A stretch of 64,000 nucleotides of DNA, taken from positions 1,736,001 to 1,800,000 of the forward strand of contig NZ_RCCA01000001.1 in the NCBI RefSeq assembly GCF_003663845.1, in the 5' to 3' direction. Origin of the DNA: Chryseobacterium sp. 7 (GTDB taxonomy: Bacteria > Bacteroidota > Bacteroidia > Flavobacteriales > Weeksellaceae). Below the pieces are notes generated by a model that worked only from the letters and a program-made list of their open reading frames with translations, was not told where the DNA came from and made no database searches. A program made the translations under genes and the position numbers. Shown one piece after another: positions 44,940-55,390 of the stretch (position 1 is its first letter; every line of letters begins with the position of its first letter).

Positions 44940-45683
44940 ATGAATAAAATCTTTGCATTACTCCTATTTTTCACCGTACTTTTTTCATGTACAGACAGCA
45001 ACACGATGGAGTTGTATGATAAAGTACAGAAACCCGGAGAGATTACTATCAAAGGATTTTCTAAGCCTGATGCTGTTCAGCTTAGGTTCAACGGACAGCC
45101 TGTATCCATTGACGGAAAGACGTCCTATACCAATAAAATAGAAACCCAGCTTCAGTTTGTACTGGATCAGGGAGAAACCAGTAAACTGTCTGTTTACAAT
45201 AGTGAAACAGGCATTGAAATCGCAAAATACAATATTACCTATGACAACATAAATGATTTTAAAACCCTGAACTTTTTTAATCTTCCCGGAATTTATTTAC
45301 AGACTTACGCCGTAAAACCTCAGGTTAATCTTGGGAAAGTCGGTTTTGAATTTATTTTTCCTAATCTGGGCGAATTGTCCGGAACCTCACTGAAAAATGT
45401 GAAAGGGATTTTGAAAAGAGACAACGGAGTAGTGCTGGCTGAATTTGACAACATCGGGAAAGATAATTTTACAGCAGTGAAAATCTATAACTTTTACAGC
45501 TCTACTTCTCCGGTATATCTTGAACTGTACAAACCGGGAACTACAGAGCCTTATGCCGGATCTAAAATGATTCAGGTGAAAATAAAACAGCACACAGGTG
45601 CCAATATGATTGTTCTTCAGGAAAAAATGGAAAATGGAGAATGGGTAGTCAAAGGAGATATAGATGTAGCAGAATATCTGTAA
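44940..45683 (+). CDS. Lipoprotein of the TonB-receptor locus, function unknown
   Basis: The 247-residue protein has a lipoprotein signal (LLFFTVLFSC, Cys17). The rest is beta-rich with no recognised motif (EITIKGFSKPDAVQLRFNGQ). Its stop is 6 bp before the ATG of the S41 protease gene, so the two are translated as a pair. It is likely anchored in the outer membrane and may help bind or process a substrate of the receptor. Confidence 0.75.
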   Translation: MNKIFALLLFFTVLFSCTDSNTMELYDKVQKPGEITIKGFSKPDAVQLRFNGQPVSIDGKTSYTNKIETQLQFVLDQGETSKLSVYNSETGIEIAKYNITYDNINDFKTLNFFNLPGIYLQTYAVKPQVNLGKVGFEFIFPNLGELSGTSLKNVKGILKRDNGVVLAEFDNIGKDNFTAVKIYNFYSSTSPVYLELYKPGTTEPYAGSKMIQVKIKQHTGANMIVLQEKMENGEWVVKGDIDVAEYL

Positions 45684-45689
45684 TTGCGT

Positions 45690-47030
45690 ATGAAAAATTT
45701 TTTAAAACTTCAGTGCATTGCCATCGTGGCCTTTCTCATTTCGTGTACAAATAATAATGACGAAAGCGCTCCCGTTTTTCCGGAAGGGAGCACAGAATCT
45801 GTGAATCTCTGGGTTCAGGACAGCATGAAACGGTATTATTATTGGGCAGATGAAATGCCTTCAAAGCCAGATTATCAGCTTCCCATTAAAGATTTTTTCA
45901 AAAGTCTGCTCTCTTCCAAGGATCGGTTTTCTTTTATGGTCAATACTGAAGATTCTTCTACCTATCCACGTTCTATAAGAAATATGTACGGGTTTGATTA
46001 CTCTGTTGTTCAGCTTGCCAATAATGAAGTGGTTACCGTAGTAAAGCTGGTGCTTCAAAATTCTCCGGCCTTCAATGCAGGGCTGGAAAGAGGAATGATC
46101 ATCACAAAAGTTAATGGAAAAGTAATGACGGCCACTAATGCCGAAACAATGGCTTCGTCTATTAAAGATCAGACTGTTGTAGAACTTACGGTCGGGAAGT
46201 GGCAGAACGGAGCTATTACCAATGAGAAAAATATCACGGTTTACTATGGTTTTTCTTTTGAACAGCCCATTTTATCCAATATTTTTGAGAAAAACGGTAA
46301 AAAAATAGGATATCTGTATATCTATGATTTTCCGGACGGAATGACTCAGACTTTAAATCAGAAGTTTGGGGAATTAAAAGCTGCCGGAGTTCAGGAACTG
46401 ATTCTCGATCTCCGCTACAACTATGGAGGTTCGGTATCATCTGCGGCTGCACTTTGTTCACTGATTCCTTCAGGTTTATCATCCGGATCGCCATTCATTA
46501 TTTTTAGAGGAAATAAAAATGGAGGTGAAGTAAAAAGAACATTTGCCCAGCAAATCGCTTATGATCCAAAAGCTTTGGACTTTACAACTTTGCGTGGGAA
46601 TGCATTGGGATTACAGAAAATATTTATTCTCACATCGAACAGTACAGCATCAGCGGCAGAAATTGTGGTGAACAACCTAAAATCTTACATGCAGGTAGTT
46701 CAGATAGGAGATGTTACACTCGGAAAAGATATGGCTGGATTTGTAGTGGAAGATAAACGTAAACCGAGAAAAATTTCATGGCAGATTCATCCGGTAATTT
46801 ATAAAGTATTCAATGCCAATGGAGCCGGAGAATACAGCAGCGGAATTTCTCCGCAGATCAGTGTCAATGAATTTGCAGGACTTCCATTATTACCTTTGGG
46901 CAATCCTGATGAAACCCTTATTTCTGCTGCCCTTAACGGAGGTTATTTCAAATCTGCAGGCCAGCAAAATAATGGGAATGTTAAGATTTTATTCCAGAGT
47001 GATGTACCTCCGGTTATGATGGAGAAATAG
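45690..47030 (+). CDS. S41-family (C-terminal processing-like) peptidase lipoprotein
   Basis: About 446 residues from ATG 45690. It has a lipoprotein signal (AFLISC), an N-terminal region with WVQDSMKRYYYWADEMP, a PDZ domain (about 110-190; SPAFNAGLERGMIITKVNG) and the S41 catalytic domain (about 205-400). The likely nucleophile Ser is in NSTASAAE and the Lys in LGKDMAG. S41 enzymes cut proteins with the help of the PDZ domain. In this locus it could process surface proteins or imported peptides. Confidence 0.9.
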   Translation: MKNFLKLQCIAIVAFLISCTNNNDESAPVFPEGSTESVNLWVQDSMKRYYYWADEMPSKPDYQLPIKDFFKSLLSSKDRFSFMVNTEDSSTYPRSIRNMYGFDYSVVQLANNEVVTVVKLVLQNSPAFNAGLERGMIITKVNGKVMTATNAETMASSIKDQTVVELTVGKWQNGAITNEKNITVYYGFSFEQPILSNIFEKNGKKIGYLYIYDFPDGMTQTLNQKFGELKAAGVQELILDLRYNYGGSVSSAAALCSLIPSGLSSGSPFIIFRGNKNGGEVKRTFAQQIAYDPKALDFTTLRGNALGLQKIFILTSNSTASAAEIVVNNLKSYMQVVQIGDVTLGKDMAGFVVEDKRKPRKISWQIHPVIYKVFNANGAGEYSSGISPQISVNEFAGLPLLPLGNPDETLISAALNGGYFKSAGQQNNGNVKILFQSDVPPVMMEK

Positions 47031-47312
47031 AATTTGGATAGAAAAGATAAAAACTCGTTACATTTCAGCTATGTGAAAATGGATATCTTTTTTTACCATT
47101 AAGAATTTTAAAGAAGTAAAGTAAAGTTAAGGTCAATCATTCTGATTTTAAATTAAGGCGAAGCTAATCTTAACACCTTAGTACAATCTTAATGGTTTAA
47201 AAAAAGAAATTTAAAAAGGTTATTTAATAATAAAAAAGTAATATATCGAATAGTAAAAGATAAGACTTCTTGCCGTTTTACTTATTCAGAAAATTAATAA
47301 AATAATAAGATC

Positions 47313-47582
47313 ATGCAGGGAATAGAGCCAAAACTTCATATGAACCTGACCAGCCGTGTTGAATATTACCGCCTGCTGATAGAAGCTGCGGAAGATCCTG
47401 AAAACCAGCCTTCGGATGTGATTAATCAGATTTCAGAACTCAGACATTTGTATGATGAGTATCTGCTGAATAAAAAGAATCTTGAGAACAGTATCAAAAA
47501 CTATCGCGAATACCATAATGATTTAAGAAAAAAACTGACATCAAGACTTCGTGAGCTCAGAAGAAAAGCAAGACAGAAATAG
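47313..47582 (+). CDS. Small coiled-coil protein (89 aa), function unknown
   Basis: The 89-residue protein is highly charged and mostly helical, with heptad-like spacing (about residues 40-85) and an Arg/Lys-rich end (RRKARQK). No signal or membrane segment, so cytoplasmic. It stands alone after a 282-bp gap in which nothing else is recognised. It may bind nucleic acid through the basic tail, which is speculative. Confidence 0.7.
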   Translation: MQGIEPKLHMNLTSRVEYYRLLIEAAEDPENQPSDVINQISELRHLYDEYLLNKKNLENSIKNYREYHNDLRKKLTSRLRELRRKARQK

Positions 47583-47661
47583 TATGTGGAATGCACTTTA
47601 TCGGTGGATTTTACAATGAAATTCATACCTTTATGACATCAAGCTGAAGGATGAAGGACTT

Positions 47662-48384
47662 ATGAATTTTAATCAGACAGAACTTTCCGGTTATTTACAC
47701 ATATTTTGGCAGTTTTTCTGGCCAGAATGGATTATATTCAGTCTGATCATTAATATTGTTCTGTATCTGTTTTCTATAGGCTTATATGTTTTTATTGATA
47801 AAACTTGCCGTAAAAGCCAGTTACAGGAGAACAATCATCCTGTCACCAGACCTGATTTTTATCTCAGTCTCCTTACTGTATTATGTAACAGTCTGGTACT
47901 TTTGATAGGGGCTTTCCTATGGAAAAACGGATGGATTGTGCTGGGAGAAACTCGGTCTGCATTTGGAATCGTAGTGGAAGTTGCTGCTTTGCTTCTCCTA
48001 ATGGATCTTCTGATGTATTTCTTTCATTTTACAGCCCATTTACCTTTCATTTATAAAATTCTGCACGGAAAACATCATGAGCATGTCAGCACCAATTTTT
48101 TGAGTCTTTTTGTGCTGCATCCTTTCGAAACCATAGGATTTGGACTGATGCTGCTGGTTTTACTTATCGGCTATGATTTTTCTGTGATTTCCATTTCTAT
48201 TTATCTTTTGCTGAACCTTGTCTGGGGAACGATAGGACACCTGAACAGAGAGTTTTTTCCTGCTTCTTTTGACCGTTTCTTTGTAGGAACAACAAGGTTT
48301 CATAACCAGCATCATTTGGATGAAAGTAAAAACTTTGGATTTTATACTTCGGTCTGGGATAGATTATTCGGAACCTATAAGTAA
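47662..48384 (+). CDS. Sterol desaturase / fatty-acid hydroxylase family membrane protein
   Basis: The 240-residue protein has four to five hydrophobic helices and the His-box set of the fatty-acid hydroxylase superfamily: HFTAH, HGKHHEH and HNQHH. These bind a di-iron centre used to hydroxylate or desaturate lipids in the inner membrane. Bacteroidota members act on carotenoids, sphingolipids or sterol-like lipids. The exact substrate is unknown. It converges on the MarR gene, 10 bp apart. Confidence 0.9.
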   Translation: MNFNQTELSGYLHIFWQFFWPEWIIFSLIINIVLYLFSIGLYVFIDKTCRKSQLQENNHPVTRPDFYLSLLTVLCNSLVLLIGAFLWKNGWIVLGETRSAFGIVVEVAALLLLMDLLMYFFHFTAHLPFIYKILHGKHHEHVSTNFLSLFVLHPFETIGFGLMLLVLLIGYDFSVISISIYLLLNLVWGTIGHLNREFFPASFDRFFVGTTRFHNQHHLDESKNFGFYTSVWDRLFGTYK

Positions 48385-48394
48385 CCGCTGAGTT

Positions 48395-48817
48395 TTACAG
48401 TTTTATGTGATTCAGCATTTTGCCCAGCAGATAATTAAAATTTTCCAATTCTTTAGACGTAAATATAGAAGCAGCCTTACGGGTAATATTCTTACGGAAT
48501 GTTTCCGAATTTTCTACAATAAACCTTCCTTTTTCCGTTACCGAAAGATTGAATTTCCTGTTATCTGTTTCCACCTGTTTTCGGATAATGAAATCATTAC
48601 TGATCAGAAATTTCAATTGTTTTGAGATGGCAGCCTGGCTGATGTTAAATGCTGTCGATATCTCTTTTCCCGTTGTGATCTCTTTCCTCATGATAAATTC
48701 AATGATATTATAATGAGTTGCGGTAACGCCGTTAATATCCCCGCGGTTCATATGAGCCAGAATAAGACATTGAAAATCAGTAAAAGTGTTAAAAAGCTCT
48801 TTTTCAATTGGTTTCAT
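48395..48817 (-). CDS. MarR-family transcriptional regulator
   Basis: The 140-residue protein has the MarR winged-helix fold, with FNISQAAISKQLKFLISNDFIIRKQ (recognition helix and wing) in the middle. It is divergent from the UvrA-like gene, with a 50-bp gap almost filled by a 31-bp near-perfect palindrome. That makes it very likely the repressor of both genes. The inducer is unknown, presumably a DNA-active or toxic compound. Confidence 0.9.
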   Translation of the reverse strand: MKPIEKELFNTFTDFQCLILAHMNRGDINGVTATHYNIIEFIMRKEITTGKEISTAFNISQAAISKQLKFLISNDFIIRKQVETDNRKFNLSVTEKGRFIVENSETFRKNITRKAASIFTSKELENFNYLLGKMLNHIKL

Positions 48818-48827
48818 AAAAAATATA

Positions 48828-48858
48828 CTTAACTTAGTTAATTATTAACAAAGTTAAG
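48828..48858. promoter_or_regulatory. MarR operator palindrome between marR and the UvrA-like gene
   Basis: CTTAACTT and its inverse AAGTTAAG bound a 31-bp near-perfect palindrome with an inner GTTAA/TTAAC pair. It fills the divergent intergenic region and ends 9 bp before the UvrA-like ATG. Confidence 0.8.
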
Positions 48859-48867
48859 CATTTAAAA

Positions 48868-51117
48868 ATGGAAAATATAGAAATTACCAATGCCCGGCAA
48901 AATAATCTCAAAAATATTTCCATAAAAGTTCCAAAATATAAGATTGTAGTTTTTACGGGTGTTTCAGGATCCGGTAAATCTTCACTGGTTTTTGAAACCA
49001 TTGGAGCCGAAGCGCAAAGACAAATCAATGATACCCAAAATAGTTTTATCAGAAACCGTTTGCAGCATTATGGATTGCCGGATGTAGATAAAATTGAAAA
49101 TCTGAATGTTCCTATTATTATCAATCAGAAACGTCTGGGAGGAAATGCCAGGTCTACAGTGGGAACAGCTGCCGATGTATCTGCTTCTTTAAGGCTTCTG
49201 TTCTCGAGAATGGGGGAACCGTTTGTAGGATATTCCAATGTTTTTTCTTTTAATCACCCACAGGGAATGTGCCCTGAATGTGAGGGGCTTGGCTTTATTC
49301 AGACTCTGGACGTGAATGCATTAATTGATCCTGAAAAATCTTTACATGAAGGAGCTGTCCGGTTCCCGACCTTCCAGCCAGGAGGGTGGCGGTTAACAAG
49401 ATATACACTGTCCGGTTATTTTGATAATGATAAAAAGCTGAAAGATTTTAGTACCAGAGAATGGGAAACTTTGCTGTATGCGCCGGAACATAAACCCAGG
49501 CACCCACACAAAGACTGGGGGAAAACTGTACAATACGAAGGAATTGTTCCAAGGATTGAAAAAGCATTTCTGAAAAAAGATTCCAAGGAAAATATTACCA
49601 GAAAAGATGCCCTGAAGCATATTGTGATCACGAAAACCTGTCCGTCATGCCAGGGAAAACGACTGAATGAAAAGATATTATCCTGCAAGATTAAAGGAAA
49701 AAATATAGCAGACTGTATGGCGCTTTCTGTAGATGAGCTGCTGGAATTTATCACTTCTTTGGATTCAAAGGCATATGAAGTAGTTCTAAAGGAAGTTTCT
49801 GCAAAACTACAGAATATTATTACCATTGGGCTTCAGTATCTGACCTTGGACAGAAGCACCAATACACTTTCCGGAGGAGAATCTCAGCGTATAAAAATGG
49901 TACGGAGCCTGGGAAACAGCCTGATCGATTTATTATACATTTTTGATGAGCCCAGTATTGGCCTTCATCCGAAGGATCTGCAAAATATTGTAACCATTAT
50001 AGGGCAAATCAGGGATAAGGGAAATTCTGTCTTAATTGTAGAGCATGATCCTGATCTGATAAAAATGGGAGACTGGGTTATTGATATAGGTCCCGGTTCA
50101 GGAAGAAATGGTGGAGAGGTAGTATATGAAGGTACATTTAAAAACTTAAAGACCTCATCTGGAAAAACAGGTTCTTATTTTGCTGAGAAAGCATCTGTAA
50201 AACAAAAATTCAGAAAGCCTGATGGTTATCTTGAGATTAAAAATGCCAATAAATATAATCTTAAAAATGTAACGGTAAATATTCCAACCGGAGTTATGAC
50301 GGTAGTAACCGGAGTGGCGGGGTCAGGGAAAAGTACGCTGATAAATCGTGTTTTACCGGATCTCTATCCTGACGTAACCATTATAGATCAATCTTTGTTT
50401 GCTGCAAGTGCCCGCTCCAATCTCCTTACTTACCTGGGAATATCAGATAAGGTACGTAATCTTTTTGCCCAGTTTAATCATGTTTCAGATAAACTGTTTA
50501 GCAGAAATAGCGAAGGAGCCTGCAAAAACTGTAAAGGATTGGGAATAGAAAAGATTGATCTTGCTTTTATGGATGATATAGAGCAGCCTTGTGAAGTTTG
50601 CGGAGGTTCGGGGTTTGATCCTGATGTACTGCTGTATACATACAACGGAAAAACAATTGCGCAGGTCATGAATATGACGGTTTCTGAAGCCGTTTCTTTT
50701 TTTGAAGAAGAATCTGTTCTCAAAAACTTTGATCTGCTGATACAGCTAGGCCTCGATTATCTGACGTTGGGACAAAGACTGGATAGCTTTTCAGGAGGTG
50801 AAAGGCAACGTCTGAAGTTGACAAGAGAACTGAAAAACACCCATCAAATCATTATTCTGGATGAACCAAGTACAGGGCTGCATCCAAGTGATACCCAAAA
50901 ACTGCTGAATTTTTTTAATGGTCTGGTGGATAAGAATAATACACTGATTGTCATAGAGCACAACCTTGATATTATTGCACAGGCAGACTGGATTATTGAT
51001 ATAGGCCCTGGTGCAGGGAAATTTGGTGGTAAAGTTTTGTTTGAGGGAACTCCGCTGGAGCTGTTAAAAAATAAAATATCGTTTACAGCAGAGTTCTTAA
51101 AGAAACATGTTCAGTAA
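48868..51117 (+). CDS. UvrA-like ABC ATPase (short class, drug/DNA-damage resistance type)
   Basis: The 749-residue protein has two ABC modules: Walker A GVSGSGKSS and GVAGSGKST, signatures LSGGESQRIKM and FSGGERQRLKL, Walker B with DEPS in each. It has zinc-finger cysteine pairs CPECEGLGF, CPSCQGKR and CEVCGGSGF. UvrA proper is about 940 residues, so this is the shorter class that includes DrrC-type proteins conferring resistance to DNA-intercalating antibiotics. MarR control supports an inducible resistance role. A true repair role is less likely but not excluded. Confidence 0.9.
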   Translation: MENIEITNARQNNLKNISIKVPKYKIVVFTGVSGSGKSSLVFETIGAEAQRQINDTQNSFIRNRLQHYGLPDVDKIENLNVPIIINQKRLGGNARSTVGTAADVSASLRLLFSRMGEPFVGYSNVFSFNHPQGMCPECEGLGFIQTLDVNALIDPEKSLHEGAVRFPTFQPGGWRLTRYTLSGYFDNDKKLKDFSTREWETLLYAPEHKPRHPHKDWGKTVQYEGIVPRIEKAFLKKDSKENITRKDALKHIVITKTCPSCQGKRLNEKILSCKIKGKNIADCMALSVDELLEFITSLDSKAYEVVLKEVSAKLQNIITIGLQYLTLDRSTNTLSGGESQRIKMVRSLGNSLIDLLYIFDEPSIGLHPKDLQNIVTIIGQIRDKGNSVLIVEHDPDLIKMGDWVIDIGPGSGRNGGEVVYEGTFKNLKTSSGKTGSYFAEKASVKQKFRKPDGYLEIKNANKYNLKNVTVNIPTGVMTVVTGVAGSGKSTLINRVLPDLYPDVTIIDQSLFAASARSNLLTYLGISDKVRNLFAQFNHVSDKLFSRNSEGACKNCKGLGIEKIDLAFMDDIEQPCEVCGGSGFDPDVLLYTYNGKTIAQVMNMTVSEAVSFFEEESVLKNFDLLIQLGLDYLTLGQRLDSFSGGERQRLKLTRELKNTHQIIILDEPSTGLHPSDTQKLLNFFNGLVDKNNTLIVIEHNLDIIAQADWIIDIGPGAGKFGGKVLFEGTPLELLKNKISFTAEFLKKHVQ

Positions 51118-51186
51118 GAAGAGTATTGTGCCAAGATTGCTTCACCTTTGGTTAGCAATGATAGTTTAGCTTAAATTATTATCTAA

Positions 51187-51349
51187 AACGCAAAGTTTAA
51201 AATGTAAATAATTTATATTGAGGAGGCAAAGTATAGCAGTAAAACTGCTTAGAAAGCTTATGGATAAACACCAGCTTCATCAGTCGACTGCAAATCGATT
51301 ATTTCTTAGCACCCTTAAAATATACGTAACATAAAATAACCTTTGCGTT
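51187..51349. repeat. MITE-like intergenic repeat with terminal inverted repeats, copy 2
   Basis: 163 bp with ends AACGCAAAG.. and ..CTTTGCGTT that are inverse to each other. It shares length, the TATTGAGG..GCAAAG segment and end motifs with 2317-2483. It fills most of the gap between convergent genes; no coding is seen. Confidence 0.5.
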
Positions 51350-51404
51350 GAAGAATTGTAAAATTATATAAAACCTAATCGGCCTTAATGGTTTAAAGAT
51401 TAAT

Positions 51405-52439
51405 TTATTTAACGGCTTTCACAGCAGATTTAATGGCTTTCTCAATCATTCTCCAGTCATAAAAGTGAAATATTCTGCCGTTGCTCATCGCAACAAAAAC
51501 TCCTTTCGGGAATTTCGGACCTAAGTTAACATTCGTTACCTCAGAACCATCACTTTCCAGTGTAGAAACCGGAATTTCTGCGATTCTTCCTTTCGACTGA
51601 TCTTCTCTTAAATAAACATTGAAGGTATCATTCTGCTGATTTGAAACCAGAACATATCCTTTTCCTTTAGAGGTTGGATAAATTGAAATTCCTTCCACAT
51701 CAGATTTAAAATCGCCTTTGCCGAAAACGGATAATTCTTCATTGCCTTTCTCTGGATCTGCATAGTACTTATGAACTCCAAACTGTTCATCAGAATAGTA
51801 GATATAACCCATTTCGTCATCTACAGCAATGCTTTCAATCTCTTTTAAGCCACTGTATTTCCCGAATTTACGGACAACTTTTCCTGTAATGGAACCATTT
51901 TTTTCAGAAAGTTGATACTGCCATAAATAACCGTCAGAGGGACCGGATTTTCTTCCAACAATCACAAATATATCTCCCGTTTCCGGATTTTTGTACATTG
52001 AGATTCCCATTGGACCACGTTCTGATTCTCCTTCAAATACTGAGATTTCTCCCACTTCTTTTAGTTCAGGAAGCGAGTATAATTTTACTTTGTTGGTTTC
52101 CCTTTCAGTTACCGCCGCGATATCTCTTTTTTGTCCATTTAAAATAAAACCATATTCAAGATCAACATTGTTTGGACGCTTCAATCCTAACACTTTATTG
52201 ATAATTTTCCCGTTAAGATCAAAGGCATACAATCCGCCATCAGTATCTTTATCTGTCCCGATGATGATACTTTTGGAAGCATCCTTAGGATTGATCCATA
52301 TAGCAGGATCATCTGTATCATGAACCACCGTTTCTGTAATAACGGCAGGTTTTAATTTTTCAATTACTTCTTTCTGCCCTGTACAGTTGATCACCAAAGG
52401 AAGAACTGAAAGAGCTAATATATAGTGTATGTTTTTCAT
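51405..52439 (-). CDS. 3-Phytase (beta-propeller), lipoprotein
   Basis: About 344 residues from ATG 52439. It has a lipoprotein signal (LPLVINC, Cys about 18) and a six-bladed beta-propeller phytase domain with HDTDDPAIWINPKD and GTDKDTDGGLYAFDL, the calcium-binding aspartates of this fold. It releases phosphate from phytate at the cell surface. It directly follows a TonB receptor gene (7-bp gap), a pairing known in other bacteria. The receptor is frameshifted here. Confidence 0.92.
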   Translation of the reverse strand: MKNIHYILALSVLPLVINCTGQKEVIEKLKPAVITETVVHDTDDPAIWINPKDASKSIIIGTDKDTDGGLYAFDLNGKIINKVLGLKRPNNVDLEYGFILNGQKRDIAAVTERETNKVKLYSLPELKEVGEISVFEGESERGPMGISMYKNPETGDIFVIVGRKSGPSDGYLWQYQLSEKNGSITGKVVRKFGKYSGLKEIESIAVDDEMGYIYYSDEQFGVHKYYADPEKGNEELSVFGKGDFKSDVEGISIYPTSKGKGYVLVSNQQNDTFNVYLREDQSKGRIAEIPVSTLESDGSEVTNVNLGPKFPKGVFVAMSNGRIFHFYDWRMIEKAIKSAVKAVK

Positions 52440-52446
52440 GTTTATT

Positions 52447-55256
52447 TTAAAAATCAAATTTCACCCCCATTGTAAACCTTGGTCTGTAATATTCAGCCTG
52501 AGCGGTTCTGCTTTGGATTCCCTGATAATATCTTAACGGCTGATTGGTCAGATTATTGGCTTCTGCAAAAACTCTCAGCTGGCTTGTAATTTTGTAGGAA
52601 GCATTAGCATCAAGGAAGAATTGTTTATCATAATAACGGTCATCAAATGCTTTACCGCCAAGCTCATCAATATAATGAGAAGCATAGTTCATGGAAACTC
52701 TGGCTGAAAAACGTTTGTTCTCCCAAGAAAGCGATCCGTTGAACATATGAGGAGCTGCTCCCGGAAGTCCTACATCTGTTCTTTCCACACCATCTTCATT
52801 GGTAATTCCTTTTGCTTTGGATTTGGTATAAGTATAGTTTACATAGACACCAAGACCTTTCCAGAAGGCTCCGGGGATAAAATCAAGCTGTCTTTGTAAA
52901 GCGACTTCAAAACCATAGATATCTACATTGTCACCATTACGCTGCTGGGTGAATTTCCAGTTACTTTCTCCGGCAGGAATCGGGTTGGTTTGCCCTGCAA
53001 AATCATTGGCGAAGTCATTGGCTGTATAATTTCTTTTGGAATAGGTGTAAATAAAATTGTTCAGGTTTTTATAAAAAATACCTCCGGAAAGAATCCCGAC
53101 AGACTTGAAATATTTTTCTGCCATGAAGTCAAAATTATAAGCATAGGTCGCTTTCAAGTTTGGATTTCCGGCTGCAACAATCTCATCTTCTGAGATAACA
53201 TTCAGATACGGAACCAGTGAATAGTAATTCGGACGGGCAAGGGCTGTAGTAAATGCTGCACGAAGTACAAGGTCCTGCATTGGAACATATTTGAAGGAGA
53301 TATTCGGAAGTACATTGGTGTACGTATTGGTGTTATTGATTTGTCCTACCAGATCTTTCTCATTCATCACATAATTTCCGGTATAATCAATCTGGGTGAT
53401 TTCAATACGAGCTCCAACAATCATTGATAATTTGTCATTAAAATCCTGATCCCAACGGATGTAACCTGCATAGATCTGCTCCTTTGCGTTGTAGTTGCTG
53501 GAAAGATATTCTTCTGGTTTCAGGGTACCTTTAAACAAATTGGGATTGAATAAATCCAGACTTCCAAGAAAAGCAGGATCAACAAAAGTTCCCGGAACAT
53601 AATTTCCAGCCTGGAAGTTTTGGCCGTCAAGATTGATCGTTGGTACAGATAAAAGGCTTCCCAAACTGTTGATTGGTGTAAAAGCATAGAAATCATTCTC
53701 TCTTTCCTTTTTCTTCAAACGCATACGGAAACCTGTACGAAGACGTCCTTTCTGGCCATCAATCACCGAAAACGGAAACCTTACATTCACTTTTGCTCCC
53801 AATTCTTTTTCCTGTGTAAAGTTGTTGGCATCTGAAAGATCGCTCAATTTATAACTGCCCAGATTGTCTGCTGCCAGAAGGTTGAACATTGGTTTTTCAG
53901 GATTGCTAAGGTCTGGAGAAAAGTTCATCTTGCTGTTTTCAAACTCTATATAACGCTGATGAGGCTTGTCTTCACTAGCAATAGCATAGTTTACGGACCA
54001 GTCCAGATCTACTTTGGAACCTAATAAATGTTCTCCTCTTAAAGCATAGTTCTGAACTCTTTGTTTTTCCAGACGGGTATTGTCGTTATCAGCATCACCA
54101 CCTTTATTTTGTCTTGTAATACTGCCTTTCCAGTCTGTAATCTCCGTTTCATCGGCATTATAAACAGGTTTTATTTTATATCCTAAAGCCAGTCTGGTTT
54201 CTTTATCATTTCTGAAATTGTACATGGCAGAAGCATAGATCTTGTTTTTGGAATTGAATTCATAATCCATATTGAGATCAAAACTGTGTCTGATACGATG
54301 TTCATTATAATAACGTACACCCATTTTGCTTACATAAACAGTTTGTGCAAGATCATTTGCCTGGCTCCATACAGGTTCTATATTATCCGAACCAAAATTG
54401 TTGTTGTTATAGGAGAAACTGAAAACAGCTCCTAATTTTTTGTCTAAAAATCGGTTTCCGTACACAAATCCGGCGGTGTAATTTCCTTTTTCACGGATAG
54501 GATTATAACCACCTGCAACAGTTGCAGAAATTCTCTGCCCATTCGGGAAGCCCTTGTAATAAGGTTGACAGAACCACCGATAGCATCAGCATCCATATCC
54601 GGAGTCAGGGTTTTATTAACTTCTATGGTGGAAATCATATCAGAAGGAATCAAATCCATCTGTACATTACGGTTATCTCCCTCCGCAGACGGAATTCTGT
54701 CACCATTCAGCGTAACTGAATTAAGATTTGGGGCAAGACCTCTGATAATAAGGTTTCTGGCTTCACCCTGATCGTTTTGTATTGTTATTCCCGGAACCCT
54801 CTTCAAAGCATCTCCTATATTCGCATCAGGAAAACGGCCGATCTGATCCGAGGAAATCACATTGGTAATATTGGCACTGTTTTTTTGCTTGTTTAAAGCT
54901 CTTGCCTGATTTTTCAACGTAGCTCCGGAGACTACAACTTCTGCAATAGACGTTTCTTTTTTATCGAAAACGATATTCTGGCGGGTATTTTTCTCAGGCT
55001 CTACCGTAACGTTATATTCATGCACACCATACCCCAGATAATCAATTTTCATGGTGTAGCTTCCAGGGGGAACATTGAGAAATACGAAATTTCCGTGTTC
55101 ATCTGATGTGGTATAAATATTTCCCGGACTTAAGGATATTTTGGCTCCTGGCAGAGCAATTTTAGAATCGTCATTGATGTTTCCGGAAAGAGATCCGGTT
55201 TGTGCATAGAAAAACAGGGAAGCACAAAATAAAACAGATGTAAAAATTTTCTTCAC
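52447..55256 (-). pseudogene. TonB-dependent receptor of the phytase locus, frameshifted
   Basis: Two overlapping frames, 54444-55256 (N-terminus) and 52447-54465 (barrel), join into one receptor of about 936 residues if one base is added at the G run 54545-54547. The restored stretch would read RASPNGQRISAT. The first part has a signal peptide, a carboxypeptidase-like domain and plug (DANIGDALKRVPGI, GGSVNLITR). The second has the barrel ending in MGVKFDF. The shift sits in a short homopolymer, so sequencing error, phase variation or true decay are all possible. As read, the receptor is not functional. Confidence 0.85.
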
Positions 55257-55284
55257 TTTCTTTGGATTAGATTAAAAAACGTAA

Positions 55285-55309
55285 CAAAATTAAACGTCTG
55301 TTTGGACAA
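55285..55309 (-). promoter_or_regulatory. Possible promoter of the TonB receptor/phytase operon
   Basis: The minus-strand TAATTTTG (55292-55285) fits the -7 box. A TTG at 55309-55307 is 14 bp upstream, shorter than usual. Confidence 0.4.
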
Positions 55310-55390
55310 GAAGTTGAAGAGAAAATTAAGGTTTTCTTAAGAATTGTTAATATAGAAACTGTTTGTTAAAAGGAAATACGTAGTGATTCA

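Noticed and set aside
47031..47312. Searched this gap for RNA genes or promoters
   Set aside because: Only AT-rich DNA and a CTTAATGGTTTAAA word shared with 51390; nothing that supports a feature.
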